A stretch of DNA of 15,532 nt from Spirochaetaceae bacterium (GCA_031279965.1 JAITHM010000048.1:1-15532); one strand, 5' to 3'; counted from the stretch's first letter, positions 6,326-14,324 are shown. A program made the numbers and translations. The notes: generated from the sequence alone by a model not told the origin.

Positions 6326-6976
6326 ATGGCAAACGGTCTTGAAGCGCAGGTAGTAACGTATAATGACGGGCAGATTATTTTTGCGGAATATGAACGCGGT
6401 GATAAATTTTATTTAATCCAAGCCGGCGGTGTCGAGCTTCTTAAAACGTTTGGAGATGTTGCCAAAACACTAGATATTATTAAAGCATCAGATATGTTTG
6501 GCGAAATGGCCCTGCTGGAAGATTCGCCGCGTTCGGCAACAGCAATTGCCCGCGGCACTACCAAATTAATGGAATTTAACCGGAATAACTTTCAGAATCT
6601 TGTGCTGGCGAACCCGCAAATTGCTTTTAAGCTTCTTAAAATGTTTATACGGCGTATTTACGACGCAAAACGCCGGTTTATGATTCTTATTCTGAACGAG
6701 CCTAACAGCCGCATTGCCGATGTCTTCCTGATGCTTGACGAACAGGAAATCCCCATTGATAAAACTCTAACAAATCGCCGGGAATTCCATGTTGCTGTAG
6801 AAAATCTTGCTCGCTGGGCAGGATTAACCATCACTCAAGCAAAAGAATCAATCAGTTATTACGAAAAACTTGGGTATCTTGAACTCTATTCCAACTTGAT
6901 TGTTGTTAAGGATATTAATAATTTTGTCCGCATTGTGAACACAGCCCGTTCTAAACTGGCCGCCCGTGACAAATAA
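6326..6976 (+). CDS. Cyclic-nucleotide-binding regulator, Crp/Fnr-like
   Basis: A 216-residue protein, similar in length to Crp. The N-terminal beta roll carries an intact phosphate-binding cassette, FGEMALLEDSPRSATAIA (58-75), with E60 and R69 in the positions that hold the ribose and phosphate of cAMP or cGMP. A dimerisation-type helix follows (about 98-125). Residues 150-205 (HVAVENLARWAGLTITQAKE) occupy the place of the Crp winged helix and look like a helix-turn-helix, so DNA binding is plausible. AAAGGA lies nine bases before the ATG. The contrast with the preceding paralogue, which has a changed cassette and no helix-turn-helix, suggests a pair with divided roles. The downstream lipoprotein gene begins one base after the stop. 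Confidence 0.85.
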   Translation: MANGLEAQVVTYNDGQIIFAEYERGDKFYLIQAGGVELLKTFGDVAKTLDIIKASDMFGEMALLEDSPRSATAIARGTTKLMEFNRNNFQNLVLANPQIAFKLLKMFIRRIYDAKRRFMILILNEPNSRIADVFLMLDEQEIPIDKTLTNRREFHVAVENLARWAGLTITQAKESISYYEKLGYLELYSNLIVVKDINNFVRIVNTARSKLAARDK

Positions 6977-6977
6977 C

Positions 6978-8081
6978 ATGAATCGTCTTCACGTTTCTCT
7001 TACTGCTATATGCCTTTGTTCCATTTTTTCTGGCTGCGCAAAACAGCCGGCAGAGGAAACTTCCAGAACACTTTCCGGTGCTTTTTTTGTTCAGCCCTCG
7101 CAGCAGCCATTGTGGTTCGAGTTCCAAAAGGATTCCGTCCGGCAAATCCGTGCCCCTGCTGAAGCATCGCTGAACAGCTTTGAACCGTGGTCATTCATGC
7201 CGCATGCAACCGGCATGCTTCCTGTAGGGAATTCGCTGAACATTCCGGTGAATCGGATTGGCTTTTATGCGCTTACCCTTGAAGACCGGGGGACTGACGG
7301 CCTGCTTGTTGCGGTAAAAAAAACGGTAAACATGGCGGATTTTGCGCTCTACACCGTATCCGAACCATTCATTCTGAACAGCCTTCCTACAGTTTTACTA
7401 ACAAACCGCGACATTTGGAGTTCAACTCCGGCAAATGCCCCCAAAAAACGGGCATGGTCGTATAGCACCGCACATGAAAACGCGCTGAACGTTGCCATTC
7501 CTGCATTTTCGTCAGTGCCTTCTGAAGATGGATGGGAAATCAGGAATTTTTTTGTGACGACTCAGCGAATGTGGTATTTTTCTGCAGCGCGGCACACAGA
7601 AGCCGAGCCGGCGCTGCGTTTTTTTCGCACTCCAACGCTGGAAGACCCTGACAAAACAGAAGAGATCCCGCCAACAGCATTTTCTGTCGCACATGAAGCC
7701 GCCGATTACCGGAATGCACCGCCTGTTTTACGGTCAATCTTTGGTGAAATAGGCGAACAGGCAGAGCAAAAATCGGCGGTTTTTAAGATATTTTCGCCGG
7801 AATTCGGCGGAATGGCATTATTCAGCATAGGCAATCCGGAAAATGCCATCGAGTATTTTGGCTGCTATGCCGAAGGTGAAACGCCGCGGGCGCTTATCGT
7901 ATCGAGTACCGGCCTGCTGTATGAAACGGCTCAAAAAACAGCGTTGCGTCGCCTTCCTGCGCTGCCGGAAGGGTTTGTCTGGACGGCGGCTGGTTTTTTG
8001 GGACCTGTGGTAGTTGCCGCGTGGGAAGAACGCGAAACCTGGCATATCGGCTCAGCAGGCCTGGTTTTTTTGGTGTATTGA
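6978..8081 (+). CDS. Putative lipoprotein of unknown function
   Basis: A 367-residue protein whose first twenty residues, MNRLHVSLTAICLCSIFSGC, form a short signal peptide ending in FSGC, a relaxed spirochaetal lipobox with C20 as the lipidated residue. The mature part has many aromatic and beta-prone strands and repeated short blocks ending in Trp or Tyr, which could be a beta-propeller or similar fold, but I recognise no family. The ATG at 6978 follows the previous stop by one base; a GTG at 6966 would add four residues and overlap the upstream gene. There is no clear Shine-Dalgarno sequence, so translation is probably coupled. It is presumably anchored in the inner or outer membrane facing the periplasm. 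The next gene also follows after one base. Confidence 0.7.
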   Translation: MNRLHVSLTAICLCSIFSGCAKQPAEETSRTLSGAFFVQPSQQPLWFEFQKDSVRQIRAPAEASLNSFEPWSFMPHATGMLPVGNSLNIPVNRIGFYALTLEDRGTDGLLVAVKKTVNMADFALYTVSEPFILNSLPTVLLTNRDIWSSTPANAPKKRAWSYSTAHENALNVAIPAFSSVPSEDGWEIRNFFVTTQRMWYFSAARHTEAEPALRFFRTPTLEDPDKTEEIPPTAFSVAHEAADYRNAPPVLRSIFGEIGEQAEQKSAVFKIFSPEFGGMALFSIGNPENAIEYFGCYAEGETPRALIVSSTGLLYETAQKTALRRLPALPEGFVWTAAGFLGPVVVAAWEERETWHIGSAGLVFLVY

Positions 8082-8082
8082 T

Positions 8083-8838
8083 ATGCGATCGATATGGTGC
8101 GGATTAATTTTTATCGTGTGTTTGGCGGTACTGCCGGCACAGACTGAAGACCCGCTGCCTGGAAGCATGCCCGCAGAAACACCTTCAGATGAAACCGCTG
8201 CTGTGCCGCCGCCGCCGCAGGCATTGACTCGATACTTTGCCGCGGGCGGATCAATTTTTCTGTTTATTGATGATCAGAGCATTCATTCTGAACCAACGCC
8301 GCTTTTTTCTGCCTTTTATTTTACCGTTGCCTTTCCTTTCTACAGGCTTAACCGGATAGCCTTTTATGCAAATATTTCGCTGGATATGTATTTGGCACAT
8401 TATCTCTGGAGTGAAGATCGTGCACGCCCGCTTCCCGCTTCCGTCGATAACCGCGATGCCCGTATTTTCGGGTTCCCGTTTAGCTTGACCTTTGAAGTGC
8501 GATCTAATCTGAATAAGAGATTCAGCATTCATTTTAACACCGGCTTATCAATGGATTTGCGGGGTGTTATGCTTGCTGAAGACCTTAACCCGGCAATTGA
8601 ACCAATTGATGAAATCAAAGCAAACAAAGAAAAGATAAGCGATTATTTCTGGAATGATTTACGATGGTTGTTTTTTGAGTTTTCAGGCGGGTTTGTCATA
8701 CAGTTGGTGGAAGACTTTTCGCTGGATATTAACACACGTATGTTCCTTCCCGTGGGAACAGTGCCGGGACAGGATGACGATCCCTCGCTTATGAATTGGC
8801 GTTTTGCCTTTGGGCTTAGAGTTGTTAAATATTTTTAA
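8083..8838 (+). CDS. Putative outer-membrane or periplasmic protein
   Basis: A 251-residue protein starting MRSIWCGLIFIVCLAVLPAQ, a signal peptide with likely cleavage after A19. An acidic, proline-rich linker with PPPPQ follows to about residue 50. The rest alternates polar and aromatic residues in strand-like stretches, and the chain ends WRFAFGLRVVKYF with a terminal Phe. This is the pattern of outer-membrane beta-barrels recognised by BamA. I do not recognise a named family. The ATG at 8083, one base after the previous stop, is chosen because it begins the signal peptide; an earlier in-frame start at 8014 would lie inside the lipoprotein gene. It closes the amidohydrolase/cNMP operon, suggesting the upstream regulators serve an envelope function, although this is inference from position. 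Confidence 0.65.
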   Translation: MRSIWCGLIFIVCLAVLPAQTEDPLPGSMPAETPSDETAAVPPPPQALTRYFAAGGSIFLFIDDQSIHSEPTPLFSAFYFTVAFPFYRLNRIAFYANISLDMYLAHYLWSEDRARPLPASVDNRDARIFGFPFSLTFEVRSNLNKRFSIHFNTGLSMDLRGVMLAEDLNPAIEPIDEIKANKEKISDYFWNDLRWLFFEFSGGFVIQLVEDFSLDINTRMFLPVGTVPGQDDDPSLMNWRFAFGLRVVKYF

Positions 8839-8866
8839 CAGCGCTGATACCAGAGACGCTGCCTGC

Positions 8867-8896
8867 TTGACGAAGACACAAAAGCTTTGATAGGAT
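8867..8896 (+). promoter_or_regulatory. Probable promoter of the rpsP operon
   Basis: TTGACG (8867-8872), an 18-base spacer and TAGGAT (8891-8896) lie ahead of rpsP. Transcription would start near 8903, only about 16 bases before the start codon and just ahead of GGAGG. Confidence 0.5.
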
Positions 8897-8918
8897 AAGA
8901 CATGGACGAGGAGGACGC

Positions 8919-9185
8919 ATGAGCGCCAGAATAAGGCTTAAAAAGCTTGGGTCGAAAAAACGGCCATATTACCGGATTGTTGTTATGGACAAACGAGAGC
9001 CACGAGATGGCCGGACGATTGATGAACTTGGATTTTATCATCCTATCGAAGTTGCGGGAAAGCAGGTTTCGTTTGATGCGGACAAAGTACATAAATGGAT
9101 TGATTGTGGGGCAACCATATCAGATACAGTTCGTAGACTTTTCAATAAAAACGGACTCCGTGTTAAGGAAGAGGAAGTTGAATAA
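8919..9185 (+). CDS. rpsP: 30S ribosomal protein S16
   Basis: An 88-residue protein of normal length for S16. The opening MSARIRLKKLGSKKRPYYRI and the following VVMDKREPRDGR, then LGFYHP and DKVHKWIDCGA, are the conserved S16 blocks. It binds 16S rRNA and is needed early in small-subunit assembly. GAGGAGG lies immediately upstream of the ATG. It heads the conserved order rpsP-khpA-rimM-trmD-rplS; the ffh gene that often precedes it is absent here, and an envelope-protein gene stands in its place. Confidence 0.97.
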   Translation: MSARIRLKKLGSKKRPYYRIVVMDKREPRDGRTIDELGFYHPIEVAGKQVSFDADKVHKWIDCGATISDTVRRLFNKNGLRVKEEEVE

Positions 9186-9187
9186 TT

Positions 9188-9421
9188 TTGGAACAGGAAC
9201 TTATTGAGCACATTGTTAGAGCGTTGGTACACGACCCTGAAGCGGTTTCGACAAACCTTATTGATGGCGAAAAAGCGAGTATTATAGAATTGCATGTTGG
9301 CGTAGGCGACGAGGGAAGAATCATCGGTAAGCGCGGAAATATCGCCAAAGCAATGCGTACGATTCTTCAGGCGGCGGCGGCAAGATCCGGCAAGCGGTGC
9401 ATGTTGGAAATCGTAGGCTGA
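9188..9421 (+). CDS. khpA: KH-domain RNA-binding protein KhpA
   Basis: A 77-residue protein formed of a single KH domain. The GXXG loop is seen in IIGKRGNIAKAMRTIL (G47-K-R-G50), preceded by IELHVGVGDEGR. KhpA binds RNA in the cytoplasm, often as a complex with KhpB, and affects small RNAs and cell division in Gram-positives. The start is TTG at 9188, two bases after the rpsP stop; the upstream GAGGAAG within the rpsP tail is the likely ribosome binding site. The 3' end overlaps the chosen rimM start by 25 bases. Confidence 0.92.
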   Translation: MEQELIEHIVRALVHDPEAVSTNLIDGEKASIIELHVGVGDEGRIIGKRGNIAKAMRTILQAAAARSGKRCMLEIVG

Positions 9422-9933
9422 AAACCTTTGTTACAGCGATTATTGGCCAGCCTTATGGTATTGCAGGTTTTGTCCGTATAAAAAGCCTTTCTGGTGAAAC
9501 AGCACATCTTAAAAAGCTTGTTCGTGTTACTGTGCGGTGTGCTTCCGGTACAAAATTTGATGAACACTCGCTGGAGATTGAAGATTATCTTGAAAACGGC
9601 GCAGGTTTTTTCCTTAAATTCAAGGGCATTAACTCGCCTGAGGCCGCACGAACGGTACGAGGTGCAGAGCTTTGTGTAGAGAGGGAGGCCGCTGCGCCGC
9701 TTGCCAAAGGTGAATATTATATCGAAGATTTAAAAGGGCTTATGCTGACAGATTGTGCAGGAGAGATTCTTGCCGTTATAGCGGATGTTATCGAAGGGGG
9801 CGGCGGTTTTTTACTTGAAGCGCGCCTGCTTGATGGAGAGATGCGGCTTATACCGTTTCGGAATGAATTTATTGGCGAAATTTCGCTGGAAAATCGCGCT
9901 GTTGAACTGCGCAAAAGCTGGATTTTAACATGA
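9397..9933 (+). CDS. rimM: 16S rRNA processing protein RimM
   Basis: A 178-residue protein with the RimM N-terminal barrel (TAIIGQPYGIAGFVRIKSL, 13-31) and a C-terminal PRC barrel (KGEYYIEDLKGLML, then LIPFRNEFIGEI). It assists maturation of the 30S head and binds S19. The start is uncertain: GTG at 9397 is the only ordinary start codon before the first conserved strand, and it overlaps khpA by 25 bases. A CTG at 9418 would fit the usual length better but is a rare start. The stop overlaps the trmD start as ATGA. Confidence 0.93.
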   Translation: MHVGNRRLKTFVTAIIGQPYGIAGFVRIKSLSGETAHLKKLVRVTVRCASGTKFDEHSLEIEDYLENGAGFFLKFKGINSPEAARTVRGAELCVEREAAAPLAKGEYYIEDLKGLMLTDCAGEILAVIADVIEGGGGFLLEARLLDGEMRLIPFRNEFIGEISLENRAVELRKSWILT

Positions 9934-10745
9934 ATTTTACTGTTTTAACGCTGTTTCCTGAAATTATTGATGCCTATTTTTCAGCATCGATTATGTCAAA
10001 GGCGTTGGATCGAGGACTCACCTCCTATCGCACAATCAATATTCGTGATTTTGCTGTTGATAAACACAAAACCTGCGATGATGCGCCCTATGGCGGCGGC
10101 GCGGGCATGTTATTACTGGCAGAACCGCTTGCTCGTGCATTGGATGCGGCCGGGGTTAGGCAAAAAGATCAGTGTAAGGGCGAACCGGCGATTCATTCCG
10201 CTCATTCCGCAGCAAGTCCGGGATGCCGCAAGACGATCTATCTTACTCCATCGGGAACGCCATTTACGCAGAAAAAAGCAGCAGAAATAGCACAAATAGA
10301 AGATATTGTATTGATTTGTGGGCGGTACGAAGGGATAGATCAGCGGATTATTGATTTATATGTAGATGAAGAAATTTCTGTTGGAGATTATGTATTATCA
10401 TCAGGAGAAGTGGCGGCGCTTATTATAATTGATGCAGTGTACCGGTTGCTCGATACAGTGATAACAAGCACGTCGCTTGATGAGGAAAGTTTTTCCAACG
10501 GACTGCTTGAATACCCCCAGTGGACAAGGCCGGAAGAATTTGCTAGTCTTAAAGTGCCGGAGGTGTTGTTGTCAGGACATCACGAGCGTATCCGCCGCTG
10601 GAGGCTTGAGCGCCGTATCGAGATGACTTTGAAAAACCGTCCGGACTTGCTCGAAAAGGGCATGGAAACGGGCCTTTTTGATGATGAAACAGTCCGTCTT
10701 ATAGAAGAAATTGCGAAAAAACGCAGTGAAGGAGCAAAAATATGA
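9930..10745 (+). CDS. trmD: tRNA (guanine-N1)-methyltransferase TrmD
   Basis: A 271-residue protein with the TrmD pattern: [11 protein letters not shown] at the N-terminus, [11 protein letters not shown] (50-60), then the trefoil-knot SAM-binding segment [13 protein letters not shown] (128-140) and [15 protein letters not shown] (146-160). It methylates G37 of tRNAs at N1, preventing frameshifts. Here VLSSGE replaces the common VLSGGE. A loop of about 25 residues (76-100), with [19 protein letters not shown], separates the pattern AGVRQ from KTIYLTPSG and is longer than in typical TrmD (about 230-255 residues). The DNA for it contains a 9-bp direct repeat, TCATTCCGC twice, at about 10195-10212. 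The ATGA junctions to both neighbours indicate translational coupling. Confidence 0.96.
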   Translation: MNFTVLTLFPEIIDAYFSASIMSKALDRGLTSYRTINIRDFAVDKHKTCDDAPYGGGAGMLLLAEPLARALDAAGVRQKDQCKGEPAIHSAHSAASPGCRKTIYLTPSGTPFTQKKAAEIAQIEDIVLICGRYEGIDQRIIDLYVDEEISVGDYVLSSGEVAALIIIDAVYRLLDTVITSTSLDEESFSNGLLEYPQWTRPEEFASLKVPEVLLSGHHERIRRWRLERRIEMTLKNRPDLLEKGMETGLFDDETVRLIEEIAKKRSEGAKI

Positions 10746-11164
10746 ACGAAATACGAATGATTGAGGCGGCTCAGATGAAACCGAGCCTTGATGAATTCAA
10801 GATTGGCGATACTGTCCGAGTGCATTTTAGGATTATCGAAGGCAAAACAGAGCGTATTCAAGTTTACGAAGGACTTGTTATCGTAATAAAGAACGCACGC
10901 GCGGGAAAAACGTTTACCGTACGCAAAAATTCGTATGGGGTTGGTGTTGAACGGGTATTTCCTGTTCATTCACCCCGTATCGCCAGAATTGAAGTAACAC
11001 GCGCCGGCAAAATACGGCGGGCGAAACTCTATTATATTCGTACGAAAATTGGCAAAGCGGCAAAAATTAAAGAACTTCTTGGCCCCAAGGCGGCACGCGC
11101 ACAAGCGGTTATTGTTGCGGCGGCCAAACCAGAAGCTGAACAAGCCGCTGAAAATGTTTCATAA
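10742..11164 (+). CDS. rplS: 50S ribosomal protein L19
   Basis: A 140-residue protein. The core (about residues 5-115) has the L19 blocks [45 protein letters not shown] and RRAKLYYIR. It sits at the 30S-50S interface. The usual length is about 115; here an Ala/Glu-rich tail of about 22 residues follows. AAGGAG precedes the ATG, which overlaps the trmD stop as ATGA. The HD-GYP gene begins three bases after the stop, so it is probably on the same transcript. Confidence 0.97.
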   Translation: MNEIRMIEAAQMKPSLDEFKIGDTVRVHFRIIEGKTERIQVYEGLVIVIKNARAGKTFTVRKNSYGVGVERVFPVHSPRIARIEVTRAGKIRRAKLYYIRTKIGKAAKIKELLGPKAARAQAVIVAAAKPEAEQAAENVS

Positions 11165-11167
11165 CCT

Positions 11168-12445
11168 GTGAACACGCTTGCGATCTCTCTTTTGGAAGAG
11201 GGCCAGAGCTATTCAGAACCGGTTTATATGGAGGGAGACCATCTCTTTCTTCCCGCAAAGGTTCCCCTTAAAAAGAAAGATCTGGACTTGGTTGCCATGC
11301 TTGGCATTACCGAGGTTTATACAGAGGGTTTTTTACTTATCGGTACGGCATCTCAATCAGAGGCCTTTGTTTTTAATCCGGAAGAATCAGCATCGCAAAC
11401 ACAATCAATCGGTACTGCCAAAACGACAGTTCCTGCTTCAAGCTCAGAAACAACGCCTGCTGCAAAGGAGTTGCCTGAGTTTACGGCCAACTCACCGTCA
11501 ATCATTGACCTGGCTAATGCAGAATCTAACAAGCAGGAAAATCCTGTTCATAAAAGACTTGCCTTAATCATACGGCAGCTTGACGGCATTTTCCGTGAAA
11601 TAGCAGTTCCTCAGGATAGGGCGAAGACAAACATTTCCGTGCGGCATCTCTGGGCGCTTACCACCAATATGCTTAAAATTGTTGATGATGAACGTTCTGT
11701 CTGTTTGGGATTCATTCTGGGTACGCCCCAAAAAAATTATCAGCTTGCCAAAAGCTCAGTTGTTGCCACAATACTTTCTATTCTAATCGCCCAGGAATTA
11801 AAAATGCCGGATGAAAAAATACCGGAAATTGCCGTTGGTGCATTACTTCATGATATAGGCATGCTCAGACTGCCGCAGGGTATTGTTGAAAAACGGGGGA
11901 AACTTTCCGAGGAAGAAACGGCGATTATCAGAACGCACACAACACATTCATACAACATCCTTACCCGTGAACTTGCCTATTCGCCTGCCGTGGCGGCAAT
12001 CGCGCTTCAACACCATGAACGCTGGGACGGGACAGGCTATCCGTACCGGCTTGTCGGAAACGCAATTGACACAGGTGCGCGCATAGTTTGCATAGCAGAT
12101 GCATTTGAAGCGATGATTTGCGAAAAACCTTACCGGAATCCAATCATTGGGTATCTTGCAATGAAGTCGCTTGTGTCGGAAAATGCCGTGCATTTTGCAC
12201 CGAACACGCTCAAAGCGTTTATTAATGTGATGGGAATGTACCCGATTGGTTCGGGAGTTGCCCTTAATGATGGTCGTATTGCGCGGGTTGTCGATGTTCA
12301 TCACAATATACCGCTTAGGCCTGTTGTGCAGGTTATCGCCAACAACGGCGCTGTGCGGGTGAGCGGCGGTGAAATTATCGATCTGCTTGCCGAAAAACAG
12401 CTTTTTATTACGCAAGCGCTGGATATTAGTTCGCTAGTAACTTAG
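11168..12445 (+). CDS. HD-GYP domain protein (c-di-GMP phosphodiesterase family) with an altered first metal ligand
   Basis: A 425-residue protein. Residues 1-60 form a small beta-rich N-terminal domain, 70-125 a Ser/Thr/Ala-rich linker, and about 150-345 the HD-GYP domain; a further beta-rich C-terminal part follows. Visible motifs are LLHDIGM with H228-D229, H257 in RTHTTH, H282-H283 in QHHERWDGTGYP (281-292), and D311 in IADAFEAM. The first ligand His, expected in a THS(x)nV context, reads AKSSVV with K195. Family members hydrolyse c-di-GMP or related dinucleotides in the cytoplasm using a two- or three-metal site; loss of one ligand may reduce activity or change the metal count. The GTG start follows rplS by three bases. 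Its last 20 bases overlap the convergent macro-domain gene. Confidence 0.9.
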   Translation: MNTLAISLLEEGQSYSEPVYMEGDHLFLPAKVPLKKKDLDLVAMLGITEVYTEGFLLIGTASQSEAFVFNPEESASQTQSIGTAKTTVPASSSETTPAAKELPEFTANSPSIIDLANAESNKQENPVHKRLALIIRQLDGIFREIAVPQDRAKTNISVRHLWALTTNMLKIVDDERSVCLGFILGTPQKNYQLAKSSVVATILSILIAQELKMPDEKIPEIAVGALLHDIGMLRLPQGIVEKRGKLSEEETAIIRTHTTHSYNILTRELAYSPAVAAIALQHHERWDGTGYPYRLVGNAIDTGARIVCIADAFEAMICEKPYRNPIIGYLAMKSLVSENAVHFAPNTLKAFINVMGMYPIGSGVALNDGRIARVVDVHHNIPLRPVVQVIANNGAVRVSGGEIIDLLAEKQLFITQALDISSLVT

Positions 12446-12947
12446 TGTAGAGCGCATAATTTTCACTATCAAAACAAATAAAGATAACCACTCGAAGTGA
12501 ACTAAGAACCGCGCAAGTTTCGCGTACTGATTTAAGCGCGATACAGGCTGCTTCATCTTTAGGATAGCCGTAAACGCCCGTACTGATATTGGGAAACGCT
12601 ATTGTTTCAAGGCCGTGCTGTGCGGCAAGGCGCAGGCTGTTTGCGTAACAGGCTGCCAGTGTTCCACCTTCACCGCTGGTGCCATTTTTGTAGACAGGCC
12701 CAACAGTATGAATGATTTTTTTGCAGGGCAGCTTGTATGCATCAGTAATGCGCGCCGCACCAGGGGCACAGCGGCCGGAAGCGCCTTCTGGAATACGCAA
12801 ACATTCTTCGTAAAGCTCGCGGCCAGCGGCACGATGAATAGCGCCGTCAACACCACCACCGCCAAGCAGCGTCGAATTCGCCGCATTTACGATTGCATCG
12901 ACATTCAGCGTCGTGATATCATCCCGGCTAACGCGCAACTCTGCCAT
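12426..12947 (-). CDS. Macro-domain protein, O-acetyl-ADP-ribose deacetylase / ADP-ribose hydrolase type
   Basis: A 173-residue single macro domain of the MacroD/YmdB type. The ligand loops are clear: VDAIVNAANSTLLGGGGVDG (16-35) followed by AIHRAAG, then HTVGPVY (80-86) and PNISTGVYGYP (119-129). Such enzymes remove ADP-ribose from proteins or hydrolyse O-acetyl-ADP-ribose, and act in the cytoplasm. Its ATG overlaps the stop of the hydrogenase gene as TAATG, so it is translationally coupled to hydA and is the last gene of that operon. Its 3' end overlaps the convergent HD-GYP gene by 20 bases. Why an ADP-ribose hydrolase is tied to a hydrogenase is not known; a link to NAD breakdown or protein modification is inference. 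Confidence 0.93.
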   Translation of the reverse strand: MAELRVSRDDITTLNVDAIVNAANSTLLGGGGVDGAIHRAAGRELYEECLRIPEGASGRCAPGAARITDAYKLPCKKIIHTVGPVYKNGTSGEGGTLAACYANSLRLAAQHGLETIAFPNISTGVYGYPKDEAACIALKSVRETCAVLSSLRVVIFICFDSENYALYTKLLAN

Positions 12948-14323
12948 TAATGGTGCCCGCCTGAGCCTTTGTAATGCGTATGAAGCAGTTGATGAGATTT
13001 TTCACCGCATGGTTCCTTCAAAAATTCTTTATATAGTGTTTTTATGTTGGGATTTTCATGGCTTTTGCGAAGTGGCAGTTTTTTATCATGATCAAGCGTG
13101 GACAGCCGCCGGTTTTTATACGCTTCGGCAGTGTCCGCATCACGCAGCAGCTTGGGCTGCCCCCCGCCAGATACGCACCCCTCGGGGCAGGTCATCACTT
13201 CAATAAAATGACAATCGAGTGAACCTGCTTCAAGCTGCTCAAGAACCTGCTCAATATTTTTAAGATTTGTTACCACGCCTACTTTAAGCGTAAGATCGCC
13301 GGCCTTGATCTCGGCACGGCGGAAACCCTCTGTTCCCCGAACCGGCAGAATATCAATATCGGTAAGTTCTTTTCCGGTGATAAAAGTATATCCAGTTCGA
13401 ATCGCTGCCTCCATTACCCCGCCGGTAATGCCGAAAATCATGCCTGCTCCAGTATAATCACCTAACGGCATATCAAATTCTTCGTCAGACAGTTTTGACC
13501 AGTCAATGCCATAGTACTTGATAAGCCATGCAAGTTCGCGGGCAGTAAGCACCACATCAACATCCTTAAAGCCAGAGCTTTTCATTTCTGTCCGTGAACA
13601 TTCAAATTCTTTGGCTGTACAGGGCATGACAGAAACGGAAAACACCTGTGCAGGATCAATATTATTAAGCGCCGCGCCGTAACTTTTAAAAATCGCACCC
13701 AGCATTTGCTGAGGGCTTTTACAGGTTGAAAGATGTTTTGTTAATTCTGGACGAGTGTTTTCCAGATAACGCACCCAGCCCGGACAACACGATGTGAACA
13801 TTGGGAGTACGCCGCCTTTTGTCACTCGCTGAACAAGCTCAGCCGCTTCTTCCATAATGGTCAGGTCGGCGCTAAAATCCGTATCATACACCTTATTAAA
13901 ACCAATTTTGCGAAACGCCGCCGCCATTTTTCCAGGAGAAAGCGTCCCGAGCGGAAGGCCAAAATCTTCGGCAAGGGCAACACGCACGGCCGGCGCTGCC
14001 TGAACCATCGTAAACTTTGACGCATCGGCCAATGCTGCAATAACTTCACCAATATGACTTACGTTGTGTGCGGCAAAAAGCGGTTCGGCAACAGTGTCTG
14101 GTATGCCCCGTGCGGCACGTTTTTTCGCATACATTTCCGCGCCGTGATCAACAAGCGAAATGTACGACTTGCATTTTTGCACACATTGACCGCACATTAC
14201 ACAGCGTTCTTCAACAATATGCTGTGGTTCATGCGGCTCTCCTTCAATGGCATAGGCAGGGCAAACTTTGGTACATTCCTGACAGCCGGTGCAAATATCT
14301 TTATCAATAGTAATTACCGTCAT
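12947..14323 (-). CDS. hydA: [FeFe]-hydrogenase catalytic subunit, HydA2-like with two N-terminal [4Fe-4S] clusters
   Basis: A 458-residue protein. Two ferredoxin motifs lie at C11/C14/C17/C21 and C41/C44/C47/C51. The H-cluster motifs are TSCCPGWV (177-184; C179 as proton relay and C180 as ligand by analogy with CpI), MPCTAKEFE (233-241) and MTCPEGCVSGGGQP (377-390; C379 and C383). The small-subunit segment ends EKSHQLLHTHY (441-451) with a His-rich tail. It interconverts H2 with protons and electrons in the cytoplasm. The size and two-cluster layout resemble HydA2 of hydrogen-dependent CO2 reductase. The third motif has Glu in place of the usual Gly (CPEGC). The ATG at 14323 has AAGGAG upstream and follows the ferredoxin gene by one base; an in-frame start at 14347 lacks such a site. 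Confidence 0.95.
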   Translation of the reverse strand: MTVITIDKDICTGCQECTKVCPAYAIEGEPHEPQHIVEERCVMCGQCVQKCKSYISLVDHGAEMYAKKRAARGIPDTVAEPLFAAHNVSHIGEVIAALADASKFTMVQAAPAVRVALAEDFGLPLGTLSPGKMAAAFRKIGFNKVYDTDFSADLTIMEEAAELVQRVTKGGVLPMFTSCCPGWVRYLENTRPELTKHLSTCKSPQQMLGAIFKSYGAALNNIDPAQVFSVSVMPCTAKEFECSRTEMKSSGFKDVDVVLTARELAWLIKYYGIDWSKLSDEEFDMPLGDYTGAGMIFGITGGVMEAAIRTGYTFITGKELTDIDILPVRGTEGFRRAEIKAGDLTLKVGVVTNLKNIEQVLEQLEAGSLDCHFIEVMTCPEGCVSGGGQPKLLRDADTAEAYKNRRLSTLDHDKKLPLRKSHENPNIKTLYKEFLKEPCGEKSHQLLHTHYKGSGGHH

Positions 14324-14324
14324 A

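Noticed and set aside
8839..8866. Terminator between the envelope operon and rpsP
   Set aside because: CAGCG and CGCTG can pair, but the stem is five bases, the loop is long and there is no T-run.
11948..12415. Minus-strand 155-codon frame opposite the HD-GYP gene
   Set aside because: It is the antisense shadow of conserved HD-GYP motifs, and no family features are seen in it.
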